Positions 1-12,608 of a stretch of 64,000 bases of DNA are shown here, piece by piece. Origin of the DNA: Hansfordia pulvinata (lineage: Eukaryota; Ascomycota; Sordariomycetes; Xylariales). The number at the start of each line of letters is the position of its first letter. Within the stretch, counting starts at the first letter, position 1. The stretch is from assembly GCA_006538405.1 (NCBI GenBank), contig BJKQ01000014.1:992001-1056000 (forward strand). Direction: 5' to 3'. A model generated the notes under the pieces. The model worked only from the letters and a program-made list of their open reading frames with translations. It was not told the origin of the DNA and made no database searches. A program made the position numbers and the translations under genes.

Positions 1-707
1 GGAGCAGTCGGGTATCCGTGGGGAAGACTCAAGGTTTGAACGGCGAAGGGAGGCGCTCGTTAGACTGGTGGGCGAGCGATGTGAATAGGTGCTTGTGCTC
101 CCCGCTGAGCCTCTGGAGCCCGTGTCGCGGGTGTCCGACCCTGTACTCGTGCTCCCCAGTGTCTTTCACCCCGCCCCCCCCCCCCCCCCGCCGTATCAAG
201 GATGGCGCTGTTTGTAGGGCTGACGGTCGTCTGACGACGGTTTCCCACCCCACTAACCAGACGTCTTTGACGCAAAGCACGCACAGCCCCAGAGATGGTG
301 CTGTACCAGGTCATGCTCCTTGCTCGCCTATATGAAAGCTTTGCGGCAGCAGTATCGTCGCCATGGGGTTTGTCAGACAGTAGTGAGTTGCATGGGGGTA
401 TGTATCGAGGGGTATCATATAAGCTATCGGGGGTACATCAATGCGCCCTTGGGCGCTGTCGCAGACGTCGCGGCGTATGCAATCATAGCCCTGCATTGGA
501 CAGACCCGTGGTGCCATGGCAGGAAACCCGAATAATCGCTCTTTTGCGCTATGTAGGACGGGTTGCATCTGTACACTGCCGATGCCAGGCGCAGTCAAGC
601 CCAGCGCGCCTGAAACGGCGTTCCTTCTTTTCTTCTGCTGGCCCGTGTAGCAGGTCAGGTTCGCCAGGTACACGTGTTTCTACGTGGGCTAATGCAGAGT
701 CGTCACA
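1..707. other. 3' flank of the DUF7053 gene, no gene seen
   Basis: This stretch follows the stop of the minus-strand DUF7053 gene. It has a C homopolymer near 171-190. Short ORFs on both strands overlap each other and show no recognisable domain. I see nothing else supportable. Confidence 0.5.
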
Positions 708-2019
708 TCAGTGGCTGAGTTGGTCGTAGGTGGCCGGGTTGTAGGGCTTGAAGGGCACCTTGGGGGGTGGGACGGGGGCGCGATGCTCCTCGTGCGTTTC
801 TTGATGCGACGGAAGCTCTGAGGCATACGAGGCGCCAGTCTTGTGGTCCGGGCCGAGGCCGGGCGACGCGAATCCGGCGCTACCCGTATTGGAAGAAATG
901 GAGGTTGGTCGCGAGCTGGCGGCGGAAGGGCTGGGCTGGCTTTGCGACCAGCGAGGATCGAGCTGGCCCTGAGACTGGGACTGGGAGAGGTTGGAGCTGG
1001 CGGAGGAATGGCGCTTGTAATTCGGGGGCGCGGCGGCGGGCTGGTGCGACGGGTAATAGGACATGTCGCCTGGCAGCTCCATGACCTGCTGGTGCGGGGG
1101 CAGGACCTCGTTGTTAGGGGCCTCAACGGCGTGCTGGTGGACCTTGCTGAGCTCATATGGGTTCTGCTGCTGCTGCTGCTGCTGCTGTTGCTGCCAGTGC
1201 GCTGGGTAGCTCTGAGATCCGGCGGAGCCGGGCCTGCTCTGCTGGCGCATGGAGAGCGGACGGGGCACCTGGTAGGGAATGGCAGGCGACACGGGTGGAG
1301 GCGTAGAGTAGTAAGGGTTGACAGGGGAGAGGCCGGGCGAGGAGCCTGAGGACGACGCCGCCTGCTGCTGTTGCTGCTGGGCGATGCCGGCGCTTAGGCC
1401 GCCGGTGTACGTGGCATTGTGGGGGTTGATGGTGCGCAGTTTGCCCTGCTCGATCATAGCCTGCAGGACGCCGGCGTCGAGCAGCTCTGCCTTCTTGATG
1501 ATGCGGGCGACCATTTCCTTGCTGGCGGCCTTCATCTGGGCCTTGACGATGCCCATGAGGGTGATGTTACACTTGATCTCAATGTCCTCGCGCAGGTAGA
1601 GGCCGTCCTTGGGGGCGCCGAGCTCGGCGAGGCCGATCTCGGGGGCTCGGGGGCCTCGACGCCGGGCTGGTTACCGGCGATGCGGTACTTGGAGCGCAGG
1701 TCGCAGTTTGCGGGGGCGTAGGTGTGCGTCTGGAGGCCCCATGGCAGGTCGTGGAAGCAGCCCTTGAAGTTGATGGTGCCGGCGCCGAGGCGGCCGAGGC
1801 CTGGGACGTACTGGATGCGCTCGGTGATCTCGTACCAGGTGCTGAAGAACTCGTCGGCGGCGGCGTCGCGCGGGGCCTTGCACTGGCGGTGGTCGGTCAC
1901 GAGGGGTTGAGGGTGATGACCTCACTGTGGGAGTGCAGAATGTCGATGGCCAGCTGGCGGGGGATGAAGCCGGGAATCGGTGTGATGACGGTGTAGACTT
2001 CCTTCCTGCGAAGCACCAT
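708..2019 (-). CDS. DUF7053 domain protein, interrupted by two 1-base frame breaks
   Basis: Fungal protein of unknown function. The start at 2019 gives MVLRRKEVYTVITPIPGFIP. The reading then passes through a block with ITERIQYVPGLGRLGAG, LREDIEIKCNITLMGIVKAQ and KEMVARIIKKAEL, which I recognise as the fungal DUF7053 family. The C-terminal part, about 200 residues, is low-complexity: Pro, Ser and Gln rich with two polyglutamine tracts from CAG repeats (near 1161-1194 and 1360-1382), ending YDQLSH at 708. Two breaks interrupt the frame, one at the C4 run of the sense strand at 1903-1906 and one in the C5 runs at 1641-1653. One added C at each restores a single frame of about 437 residues. No intron is needed. 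Both breaks look like assembly errors. Domain assignment is from memory of the family; cellular role unknown. Confidence 0.8.
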
Positions 2020-5000
2020 GATGGCGGCGGCGGCGTCGTCGCGTGCGAGCGAGCGATCGTCCGAGTGTGCGTCTCAGTCTTGGTTCGAGGCGGGGTGGCG
2101 GCCTGAGCTACTCCGTACAGCCCGGGTGCTCGTATCGCGGGGATTTTGTTTTTTGGTGATGATGATTGTGCAGTGGGTGGTTTGTTTCGTTTCATTGGGG
2201 AGGAAACATGGGAAAAGGTGGAAGATGGGAAAATACGAGGATACCTCATGGAAACCACGTTAGGGCAGGTGCGCAGCCACGAAAGACGGCGTGCAGGAGC
2301 GACCGGCACAATGCAGTGCAGGAAGGCAGGCACGCAGGCAGGCAAGCGTGGCAGGCGCATCTCGGCTCTAATCGTAACCGATCTTAGCTGGAAGCCTTTA
2401 TATTGCCTCGTTCTCCCCCTTCCTCTTTCTTCCCCGTCCCGACCGACCCGTCGACGTGGATTCTGGCCAGCGTGGTCGGGACCGGGCTTGCGACAACATC
2501 CGACTCTTCTCGCCATCACTGTCGCTGCTGTCCTCCTCTACGCAAGCAAGCGGGAACATTGGCTGGATCAGCGGCCACTCCTCGCTTCGCCAACATCAGA
2601 CCCCTCGAATACGCATGCGAGTCCTCTCGTACAAAAGTACGCTGACATGCGCAGTCCAGCCCATGCCAGCCCGACTCATCAGCCCAGGTCAGACCAGCCC
2701 GTGTGCGTGCTACGGAGGTTGGCGTCCAAAATAGCATAGGTATGGACTCTCGCCCGTACGAGTACGGCCGTACCTCTTCTGTGCGGTGCCGCGAAGCATC
2801 GAGGTAGGGAGTGTTCGACCCGGGCCTGAGGGAAAGCGTCAGCACTAATACGAACCGCCGTCCCGAGTCGAAATGGCTAACGCGCCTTCACTCACCAAGC
2901 GTGCCAAGTAGCTTCTCTGCCCGACGGCGCCATGCTCCGAGTATGCCCCTTCTGTTAGTCTCGTTCATCGTCGCCTCTCCCCTTCGGAACCTTCTGAGCC
3001 GGCTGCTGCTCGTCTCGACCCGTCACTGGGGACTCGACCCGACCCTTGGGTGGTTGGCTGGCATCTGGTCCTGCGCACAAGACAAGACGGTGCCAGCGGT
3101 TGATTTGGAATGGCCTGTCTGGCGCAAAAGTCTAGCACCCTGCCTCATTTCAAGAAGACCCGGCGGACTCACCAGTGCCCTCCGCCAAAATCACCACAGA
3201 CATCCGTCCGTATGCCAATGCCGGCCGATCTCCGGTACGGCGTTGCTGATCTACTGGTCTGTGGGCGAACAACGGGGCGCGCGGTCGGTAGTTGTTGGCC
3301 TGCCTTATTAGGGAGGGGGACTTTGATGTGGGCGTCGTCATGGTTGCCGACCGACGCCGACCCCGGTCGCCCATAACGTCACTGCTGAGCCCTAGGATTG
3401 CTCGAGCGGCGTGTGTGCGCAACACAAATAAACGTGGCATGGCCATGGACACCACCGCCCTGCTGCCTGACGGTGCCATTCGGTGGGGCGGCATGGATGG
3501 TTGCTACGGCGTGTTATGGCTCACCACAGTTCCCCCGCTTGCTGCGTCCCCGTTGGCAGCGGTCGACATATGGACACTCAACACTGAAGATCGACACGCC
3601 TCTTCTGTTCACCTCTCAGTCTGGCAGCACACACCAAATCAGCTGGGACTTGTCTCACCTAGGTAGTCTCACCTAGCCACGTGCTGGAGCCTTGCGCAGG
3701 GCATGCTTCCTCAATGGGCGCTGCTGGGATGTCCTTCCCGCTGATCCCGGAGGCAAAATCGTGCGTGTGGGTGGACACATAATGGCTTGGCTGGACGAGC
3801 GCGGGGTTCGACCTGACGCTCTGGCGGCGGATACCGTTCGTGTCAGTCAGAGCCTGACTAAAAGCACGAACAAATCATCAGATGATCAAAGCCAACCGGA
3901 AGAAAGGGCATGGGCTGCGAAGGAAGACGCAAAACTGCCCAGAAGGCGCGAGCAAGAGGCCGAGGCGATACCGGAGTCGCCTACCACTGGCCGTGTTGTT
4001 GTGTCGCAGCCTCCTGGATCGCTTCACCCTTCTTGGCGCTTGGGCAGGAGTCACTCACTATAAGGCTTCGTCGTTGTCAGGGTGCAGCGTTCTTATATGT
4101 GGCGGCAGCAGTACTTTCCCGTAAGCATCCATTCCCTCGCGCACAGCCTCCGGCGTTATAGGACGGAGCTCCGGCAGACGCTCCGCCTCACCAGCGGCCC
4201 GCCCTCCTCGAAGCAGCACCAGGCCGGCTGCTTTCCTCGGCCTCCAACCGCTATCGGTCCATTTGTGCGTGCTGCGGAAACGGGCGGAAATTGACTTGGA
4301 GCGCTGCGGTTGCCGTTTGGCGATGTCAGCACCGAGATTGATCACTGCTGCTCCTTTGCGGTGCATATGAAGCCGGGCGCTGGAAGGGTTCTTCCACGCA
4401 GCCGAGTTAAATACCAAGCCTCCTTTGCCCAGTCCTGAAGCGCTATGTTTGGGTGCTGTGACTAATAGCAATGACAGAGGGGGCGAAGGCGAAAGCGTTG
4501 TCAGAACCAGGATGCGACTTGGGGGCTCGCCTCAAATCAACCTCAGCCGCCGAGTCTGAGCGAGCCACTGTGGCGGTATGGCTGGTCAGGCCTGAAACCG
4601 ATTTTCGCGAGTCTCGCGAGGCTCTGCCGGATGCTCGAAGTCATAATGTCGTGGCGTGGCTTCTCTGCTCTTCCCCGAGAGTCTTGCGGGCAGCTGCTCT
4701 TGGCGTCCCCCTTGACACAGCGATGGCGAGGTGGCGGGGCGAGTCCGAGTACGCCGCACGCAAGACCATCGCCGAGGCTTGCCATGGAGCAGTGGTAAAC
4801 GCACAGAGGAGTGGATGGGATTTCGACTGTGGCGAGGGAGCGCGGACCCTGGCGGTGCGGAAGCGGTTTTGAGTCTGCCAGGATTTCGCCACCCTCTGGC
4901 CCCGCCTCACCTGCCCTCGGAGCCCGGTTGGGAGAGAGCTCGGCTCGGGAGGCTTACTGACGGATGACTGTTCGTGGTCGGCACTGGGCTTATTGTGTGT

Positions 5001-7249
5001 GTTTCTCGGCTCCGGCCGTGTACTGTGTGTGTGTGTGTTTTGGGCGGGTTGACGAGGTGCAGCTCGGCTCGGTCGAATCCTCACACCACTTTCTGGGGGG
5101 CAACCCACGCATCGCCACTGCTGGGTTGCAAGAGCCACTGCCGCCTCCACCCAGGACTCGGTCAAGCTGCTAACTTGGCGTGTCTACCACGTGAGCCGCC
5201 CTGGGCTTCAGAAGTTCCGGAGACGCACACTGGCCTGACACCTGGGTCTTGCCAAGCCATGCCAAGCAGGGACGAGCCGTGATACTGCCATTGTCATCCT
5301 GAAAGCTACCATATACTCGCAGATCACCACGCCGTCTACTCTCGTGTCAAGACGGCCGCGTCCATCTATCATATCACCGACATGCTGAGCTCGGTCCGAA
5401 TCAACGCGATAGTTGGCAAGCAACACGGTGGTCCATCCGAAGCATCCAACGTGAGCCGGTTTTCCGGCCGGCAGCAGCACCACGGCAGTGTGGCCGGTGG
5501 CAAGCACCTAAAGACAGCCTGCCACTGTCGTTCAGCAAAATCCCAACGAGGACACTCCTTGCCAGGGCGTTTTAGGCTGACCTGACGAGTGGTTTGTAAG
5601 CCGGAAGAGGCAACATTGGTGTGCCCACCACTGCCGAGCGGATGAACCTATTTTAATTGCGAATTGAGGCGTGGCTCGTGGGCTGCCCCAGGAACGCCGG
5701 GGAAACTTAAAAGAGGTTGGCTAAATGCGCAGAGACACCGCTCACTCACTACCGTGCGTAGCAAAGCCCGTCGGCAATACGGCAGCACGGGCGCAAGGGC
5801 GCAGGGGCGCACGGCAACGTCGTGATGCTCCAGGCGATTCCTTCCCGGTCACTTACATATGATCGCAATCCGTCTGGGCTAATTATCAGGCTTTCACCGA
5901 GGACGGCTTGGCGGGTCGGCAGATGGACACTCGTTCGGTTCGGCAGACAATTCCAGGTCGGCTTCTCGTACGAATACCACGGGGTGATCTCACCAAAAGA
6001 TCCAAACTACGAGGTCCCGCATCGAGCCCGCGAGCAGCAAAGAGACTATTGTAGCAGACGAATGTATTCCCGAGGTCGTGTTCAACCCGAATTTCGCAAC
6101 CTCCAGCGCGCCGCCTCCTTCCGCGGCGTTCCGAGTCCGCTGAGAGCGTCAACTACCGACGGCAGCGGTACGTGTGCTGCCACTACGCTACCTGTGAAGG
6201 TAGTTATGCTGACAAGCCGGGCGTTCGCCTTCTGGCCCCGTCGATCCGCGTTGATCGGCCGGCGCTGGTGGTCTCTTATTTGGTGGAACCAGGCAGGAAA
6301 CAGGCAGGTCGCGTTGATGGCTCGCCATCTACTCGTACGTTAGCTTGGCGGCGCCCAGGAAGGGCTTTCTGGAAGTTTGATGTCCTTCCACTTCGAGGAG
6401 AGACAGGGAGGCAGAAGAGAAGCGGGGCGCTTACGGAGACGGAGGAGACGGGGCGCCAAGCGATGGACTCGGCGACACCAACTCGGCGACCCAGATTCCA
6501 CAATCACACACACTGTCGGGCACTGCACTGGGCGACCAGGGCTCGCGCTGCTTCGCTGTCTTCCGACCTGGGCTCAAGCGGGTGCGGTGCGGTGCTGTGC
6601 GGTGCGGTGGCGAAGTCGCCTCCCTGTGCAGGTTTAGCTCGGGCGGGCGGCCCCCGTCCGTTCGCCCGCGTTACCACAGGCAGGATTCCACGCCACGCTG
6701 CTGCTCACAAGGTTTTGGCTGAGAGGCCGCAGGATGGCCGCAGCTGACACGGTGCCAATGCTTTGCCAATCCTCGGCGCGGCTCGGCGCTCTCCTCTCGT
6801 GGGGACGCGGAGGATCCAACGAAGAATTGGGGGGGCGAAACCTTGACAGCGATCTTGGCCCACCGCGGTGGAATCAACAGGCAGGTGAGACCCGACTTTC
6901 TCAGGTTCTTACTTTAATCCGCCGGGTCGCCTCTCTCGTCGCCCAGAGCTGCCAATCATGCTATGTCTGCCGGGTTGGCCAGCCAGGTCTAGAAGTCGAC
7001 TGCCGAACACCGCGAGAACCGGAAGCAAGCAACGCATGGGCTCGTGGGACGAGTCACGCATTGATATTAGCTGAGAACAAGAGCGGGAACAGAAAGGGAG
7101 ACGGAGAGAGACAGCAAGAAAAGTAAGGAAAGGCGGAAAAGGGGGGAGGGAAGGAAAGAAAAAGAAAAAGAACAAGGAAGAGAGAGAGAAAGAAAGAGAG
7201 AGAGGACTTTTACGCGCAAGAAGCGGTATATCAGGCATCCAGCGCCAAT
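2020..7249. other. 5.2 kb intergenic region without a supportable gene
   Basis: This stretch separates the minus-strand DUF7053 gene from the plus-strand SurE gene, so it holds two divergent promoters. ORFs here are short, overlap on both strands and have no domain I recognise. Visible simple sequence includes a (TG)n tract at 5023-5038, a (GGTGC)n tract at about 6581-6610 and a long purine-rich block at 7096-7204 just before the SurE start. A non-coding RNA or a very small gene cannot be excluded. Confidence 0.5.
7096..7204 (+). repeat. Purine-rich (GA/GAAA) tract upstream of the SurE gene
   Basis: About 110 bases are almost all G and A, ending some 45 bases before the SurE start codon. The equivalent pyrimidine tract lies on the other strand. 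Such tracts are common in fungal promoters and leaders; a regulatory role here is inference only. Confidence 0.7.
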
Positions 7250-8371
7250 ATGCGTTTCTGGCCGATGGTCGGATGGGTCTACGGCGCGGCTGCGACGCCA
7301 GTCATGAGCCTCGTTGCTCGTGACGGCAGCCTGCCGGCGTCCATCCTGCCCCGCGACCAGATCCATATCCTCATGGTGAACGACGACGGGTGGACGAAGC
7401 AGACGATCAACATGGCGTACAAGACGATCAAGAAGAACAATAAGTACAACGTGCTGATGCTTGCGCCGTACGAAAACCAGTCCATGACGGGTAAGTTGTC
7501 GTTCCTTCCTTCCCCCCCTGGTGGCCCAAGCAAGCAAGCCAGCAGGCAAGCAAGCAAGCAAGCAAGCAAGCAACGAAGACGACGAGGCTGACCGGCTCGC
7601 ACAGGAGGCAACAGCGCGCCGCCGACGCGGGTGGACAACCTACCGGGCGATCTCGAGTTTGGAGACGACTCGGGCAAGTGGGGATACAAAAAGGACGGCG
7701 ACAAGAACGCGTGCTTCCTCAACTCGTTCCCCGTGACCTGCGCGGCGTGGGGGATCAACAACATCGGGCCGCTGCCGCAGTACTTTGACGGCCAGAAGCC
7801 CGACATTGTCATCTCGGGCCCCAACGTCGGCAGCAACTACTGGTGGCAGGTGCCGTGGTCGGGCACCGTCCACGCCGCCGGCGAGGCGGCGAAGCAGGGC
7901 ATCCCGGCCATCGCCTTCTCGGGCGTGCACGCCGGCGGCGACACGGTGGACGAGACGGCCAACCCGGACAACGAGTGGTACGGCCAGGTGGCCGACATGC
8001 TGCTGACCCAGGTGATCAGCACGGGCAAGCCGTACCTGCCGACCAACTCGTTCCTCACCGTGGAGATCCCCAAGAAGACTGACACGTGCAACGACCCCAA
8101 GAAGATCCGGTTCGCCGTGGCCCGGCTCTTCTACCACACCTGGTTCAGCAAGCAGGACATCAACGTGTGCGGCCAGCCGCACCTCACGCACGAGGCGGAC
8201 GTCATCGACCAGGGCTGCACCGCCTCGGTTGTCGTCCTCGACTTTGACGACACCGACGCCGACTCGACCAAGCAGAAGGCCGTGTACGACAAGCTCGGCG
8301 GCTCCAAGTTCTTTGCCTGCACCGACGAGAAGTTTGCCTCTCTGCGGCCGGGGATGCCGGCGGCGGCCTGA
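7250..8371 (+). CDS. SurE-like survival protein / acid phosphatase, secreted
   Basis: Member of the SurE family, metal-dependent phosphatases acting on nucleoside monophosphates and other phosphate esters. Exons 7250-7490 and 7605-8371 give 335 residues. The intron starts GTAAGT, has CTGAC near 7587 and ends ACAG. The metal site NDDG is at residues 44-47 (SurE uses the paired Asp), followed by NQSMTGGNSAPP across the splice junction and by SGPNVGSNYWW, the counterpart of the SurE SGxNxGxN loop. The first 20 residues are hydrophobic and resemble a signal peptide, as in other fungal SurE-like secreted phosphatases. There are paired cysteines in the second half. The start was chosen because it is the first ATG after the purine-rich leader and precedes the hydrophobic segment. 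Exact substrate unknown. Confidence 0.9.
7525..7572 (+). repeat. Tetranucleotide (CAAG)n repeat inside the SurE intron
   Basis: Imperfect then perfect AAGC/CAAG units fill the middle of the 114-base intron between donor and branch point. The intron is longer than most others in the window, and the repeat explains the extra length. Confidence 0.85.
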
Positions 8372-8590
8372 AAGGGGGGAAGGGGCGTTGATGAACGCGA
8401 ACCGCCCGTCCTTTGTCGAGTCGAGGGGAGGAGTTCTGTACATAGCATACGTGTACCTATGTTGTTTATACACTTTTATATTCATATACTTCGAATACGG
8501 TTGGAAACATTCGACCCATGGGGAGACGACACAAGCTCGCGGATGGTGATTATTGTTGAGGCAGAGTGCGTGCCGGTCCCCTTTATCTCC

Positions 8591-8592
8591 TT

Positions 8593-8625
<33 letters not shown>

Positions 8626-8630
8626 GTCTC
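8591..8630 (+). repeat. (CT)n microsatellite
   Basis: About 40 bases of CT dinucleotides with two G interruptions. Confidence 0.9.
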
Positions 8631-9498
8631 CCGGCGGGATAACCGCCGAGCCAGCTTCAGCTCTGCCCTATGCCTTTGGCCTTGCCATGAAAGACATGAG
8701 ACCTCGTCGGGCCGCTAGCGCTTCGGACGGACTTCTCGGCCTGAGGGGGTGCGTCCTCCGAGGGCGAGCTCGGCGGATGCAAGGAGCGCCGCTTGCCCGG
8801 GTCATGAGACTCGCGAGAGAAGGCATGGTAGCCTCAAGAAGGGGATCGCGGCAGGGCAGGGCTCCTCCGAATTTTCCATCTCGCGTCAGTCACTGACGGG
8901 AAACAGGCCGATGTCTCCGGCCCGGATGCGATCGGGCGTTGTATTTCTATACAAATCCACGTTGCATTCAATCCATCGTTTGACTGCTTCAAGAGCGCAG
9001 CAGAACAAGTCACACAGTGAGCCACAGACGAGGCGGGGCCTGGTGGCTGACTCCCTTTTCTTCTTCTCTCCTCTCTCCTCCTCCTCCTCCTTCTTTCTCC
9101 TTCTACTTCTTCTTCTTCTTCCTCTCACTTCCGGTAGGACGGCCACCAGACCACCCCAGCGCGGCACACCTCATCACAGGGGCGTTCTTCGGTGCTTTGC
9201 GGCGGTCTCCTCTCGGGCAAGCTCGAGACAAGAACACCAATCAACCGGGGGCTCGTCTTGTCTTCTGCGGGTGACTTATAACAGTAGGGCGGGCTCGGCG
9301 CGCGACTACCTACTTTGCACCATACATGCAAAACCTCCACTGTACTAGGTAAACCCCCGTTTAGCGCGCGCGCCGGCTCCAAGTCGACAAGGCTAGTCAC
9401 TCGGGCTTTGTGATTCACATCGAGCGCCCCGGAGGAATGCAAGCAGCCGCAGCCACCACCCTTTCTAACCAGGAGGCGTGCGGCCCTTGGATGTGGAG

Positions 9499-9500
<2 letters not shown>

Positions 9501-9538
<38 letters not shown>
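9501..9538 (+). repeat. Poly(T) run of 38 bases
   Basis: A perfect T homopolymer of 38. It is either a polymorphic homopolymer or the A-tail of an antisense retroposed copy. I see no recognisable retroposed gene body on either side. Confidence 0.9.
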
Positions 9539-9750
9539 CCTTTGCTTGCTAGAGTGAGAGACGGAAAGCAGGAAAGTACAGCAACGAACAAGAGGAAAGA
9601 GCTATTTTGCCACTCTGGCGTCGAGGGCGATCCTCTTCTCGCTTCCCAAGCGTTCACCGGAATCCTCACCTCCCCCGATCGAGGCAATTCTGGTGGCAAG
9701 CTCGGGTGTGTGTGGGGGGAGGACGGTAACCTTGATCCTGATCCCGGAAC

Positions 9751-9768
9751 ACACACACACAGAGAGAA

Positions 9769-9808
<40 letters not shown>

Positions 9809-9809
9809 G
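9751..9809 (+). repeat. (CA)n followed by (GA)n microsatellites
   Basis: A short CA tract passes directly into about 45 bases of GA repeat. Confidence 0.9.
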
Positions 9810-10134
9810 CTGGCGATCAGCACAGGGCCAAAGAAACAAAACCCCTTGTTGTCGTTGGGCGAGTCAAGACATGTGGGCGGTATATACTCTGTTGAACCCT
9901 CCGAGGGGGGGGCGAGGTCTCTCTCCTCAGTTTGTCTATACACATCTACCTCTGCTTCCTCTCCTGGCCCCCTCTGCAGAGGATGTTCGAGCCAGAAACA
10001 CCGGCAACGGGACATGTGGAATTCAAAACGCAACGGTCCTTGTTCCCCGGCCTTCAAAAAGGTGGCGGGTAAGGCTGTCTGTCAGGGGAGGGGGGGGAAG
10101 GGTGAGAGGAAGGGAAAGGGCCAACCGCTGACGA

Positions 10135-10160
10135 AGCGGCGGCGGCGGCGGCGGCGGCGC
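10135..10160 (+). repeat. (CGG)n trinucleotide repeat
   Basis: About eight tandem GGC units in non-coding DNA. Confidence 0.85.
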
Positions 10161-10988
10161 CCGCACTACTCGGGAGCCGATGATGACTTTCCGTCTCAAT
10201 CTAGTAGCAGCCTTCATCGTCGTCGTCGTCTTCGTCGTTGGTTCTCGTCTGGCCCCCATTTCCTCAGTTCCCATACTATCAACATCACCACCACCACTTT
10301 CGCGGCTTAGAAACGGGAATTCCGACCGGTACAGAAAAAAAAGGGATCGGTATTTCTGGAGGTACGCAAAATCTAAGCTGGCAGGAGGCAACAAAAAGGG
10401 CCCCGTCGCGCGTTACGTGGCCCAAGGTCGTCGCGCCCGGCGGAGGTAGTTCTAGTGCGTCATGAGCATTCCACAGGCCGGCTTCCCGCAAGCCTTTCTC
10501 TTTTCTTTTTGTATCTTTACCCGTCCGCGCCAGAATGGGGTTTCTCTCCACTGCCTGGAACTCCGTTTAATGATCGGCAATCCATTTGAATCAGATTTCT
10601 GAGACCAACTTAGAGCCGTGGGAGAAAGGCCCTCTTTCTTAAGGTTAGGTAGGTCAGTAAGGCTGGTAAGCATCGAGAAACCCCCCCCCTCGCGCGCTTA
10701 GCCCACCCACGCCTCTCTCTTTCTTTTTCTTTCCTGTCCTCTCTTTCTCTCTCTCTCTCTCTCTTTCTGACTTCACATGTACCTCCCGCCCCGTATCACC
10801 CGCCGAGGTCTTAGTTTGCGTCGTCATGTGTCACCTCTCGACCGTCATGGTGTCACAGGCGGGTCTGCCCTCCCGCCGCCGCCGCCGCCGCCGATGGGCT
10901 GTCCGCTGCGGGCGTGTGCACCTCGCGCTGTGGTGCGGGAATGCCCCGTCGGCCCCCGAGCAGAGGGAGATGGCAAAGGGCTCGCCCC

Positions 10989-11006
10989 GGGGGGGGGGGG
11001 GGGGGG
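10989..11006 (+). repeat. G homopolymer
   Basis: A run of about 18 G. Length in any assembly is likely to be unreliable. Confidence 0.85.
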
Positions 11007-11545
11007 AACCGGTGGGAAGGCAGGCGGAGGACACGAGGACACACGGGGGAGGACGAAGACGAGGAGCTATGGGCCCTTCCGCTGCCGCAAGCTATGTAAT
11101 GAACGGGTCTGCTTCCCCTCCCCCCTTGTAAACCGTCGCTTTCGGGTCTTTGAACTATTTGTCTCTTCCTCTTCTTCTTCTTCTTCTTCTTCTACCTCTC
11201 CCTCTCCTCTGCCTCCCTCTCTGTCTCTCTCTCCCTCTCTGCTTCTGTCTCGAGGTTTCGCGTTTCCTCCTTCTCTCCTCCCGAGGTGAAAGCTTCCCAT
11301 TCTTCTTCTCCTTTCCCCTGATACTCTAAACTCCAGTAATGAGTGATTCTGCTTCTCATACGATACCCACCCCGTCTCCTTCCCGCCACCGCTGAGTTGT
11401 TCATGAGCCCGGCTGCCGGCGAGCCAACAAAAATCCACCCGCGAAGAAACGAAGTAAAAGCAGCAGTAGAAGAAGAAGAAGAAGACACGAGAAAGTGGTA
11501 CGATAAGAAAGAGTCGAGAGCCGCATCAACCACCGCCGATACACA

Positions 11546-11550
<5 letters not shown>

Positions 11551-11594
<44 letters not shown>
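11551..11594 (+). repeat. (CA)n microsatellite
   Basis: About 44 bases of perfect CA repeat, 160 bases before the start of the next gene, probably in its promoter or 5' leader. Confidence 0.9.
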
Positions 11595-11595
<1 letters not shown>

Positions 11596-11755
11596 GGACC
11601 ACGATACAAAAGGGAGGAGAAACAAAGTCGGTTGGAAAACACCTACACACCACAAAAACCACCAAGTAAAAAAAAAAGAGGAAAAAAGAAAGCCTCACGC
11701 GCGCGTGCCCGCGCCCGCGTGTGCGCCAAAAAAGAACACGGGGGATTTGAGAGCA

Positions 11756-11826
11756 ATGACTCAGTACAGCAGCAACTCCAGCCTCCTCCTCCTGCCTCCG
11801 CCGCCGCTGAACCGCAACAACAACAA

Positions 11827-11857
<31 letters not shown>

Positions 11858-12549
11858 AACCGCCTCGAGACGCCGGTGCCGGCCGTCACCCGCCCGTCCC
11901 ATGGACACAGCCTGCACCGCTACGCCGAGCCGCTCGGCAGCGACGCGGCGACGGCCTACCAGCCCCCGGAGCCCATGGCCGCCCCCGGCCTACTGCTGCC
12001 CCCGGGGTACGAATGCGGCGGCGGCGGAGGCGGCCATCATCATCATCACTGCGGAGGAGGAGGGGCGGGAGCGGGGCCAGGGGGAGCGGGAGGAGGATGG
12101 TCGACGACGACGGCAGCGGGGACGCCATCAACAATATCACCATCATCGTCAACGACAACAGCAACAACAGCAGTGGGAGGAGGAGGAGGAGGAGGAGGAG
12201 GAGGAGGTATCTGGGGTGGCAGTAAGTCGGGCGAGGCGGCGAGGATGTTCAGGAACGACGACGACTAGTAAGCGAGACACCTCACGACACCATTCCCCGG
12301 AGCAGAGATGATCCCCCCCCCCCCCCCCTTCTTCTTTTCTCTCACCTTTTCTTCTTCTTCTCGAGCGTGGGGGAGAAAGAAGGGGCGAAAGCCGGGAAGG
12401 AGAGGAGAAGAGACGGAGCTTTCCATCTAGGAGAAGAACAACCAGGCTAACCACGCACAAAACCAAAACAGTTACAGGATGTTGGACGCGTTGGAGATGG
12501 GCGACCGCCCGCGGAAACACTCTGCGTCGTCCGCGTCGTGTAGGTAAGT

Positions 12550-12608
<59 letters not shown>

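Larger units (their letters stand above)
8372..11755. other. Microsatellite-dense intergenic tract
   Basis: This 3.4 kb region lies between the SurE gene and the next plus-strand gene. It carries many simple repeats: (CT)n, CTT/CTC-rich blocks, a T38 run, (CA)n then (GA)n, (CGG)n, a long G run and a (CA)n tract. No ORF here shows a domain, and the longest are translations of the repeats. It probably contains the long promoter and leader of the gene starting at 11756. Confidence 0.6.

Noticed and set aside
4471..4872. 133-codon plus-strand ORF in the 5 kb gap
   Set aside because: No domain and overlapped by three minus-strand ORFs of similar quality.
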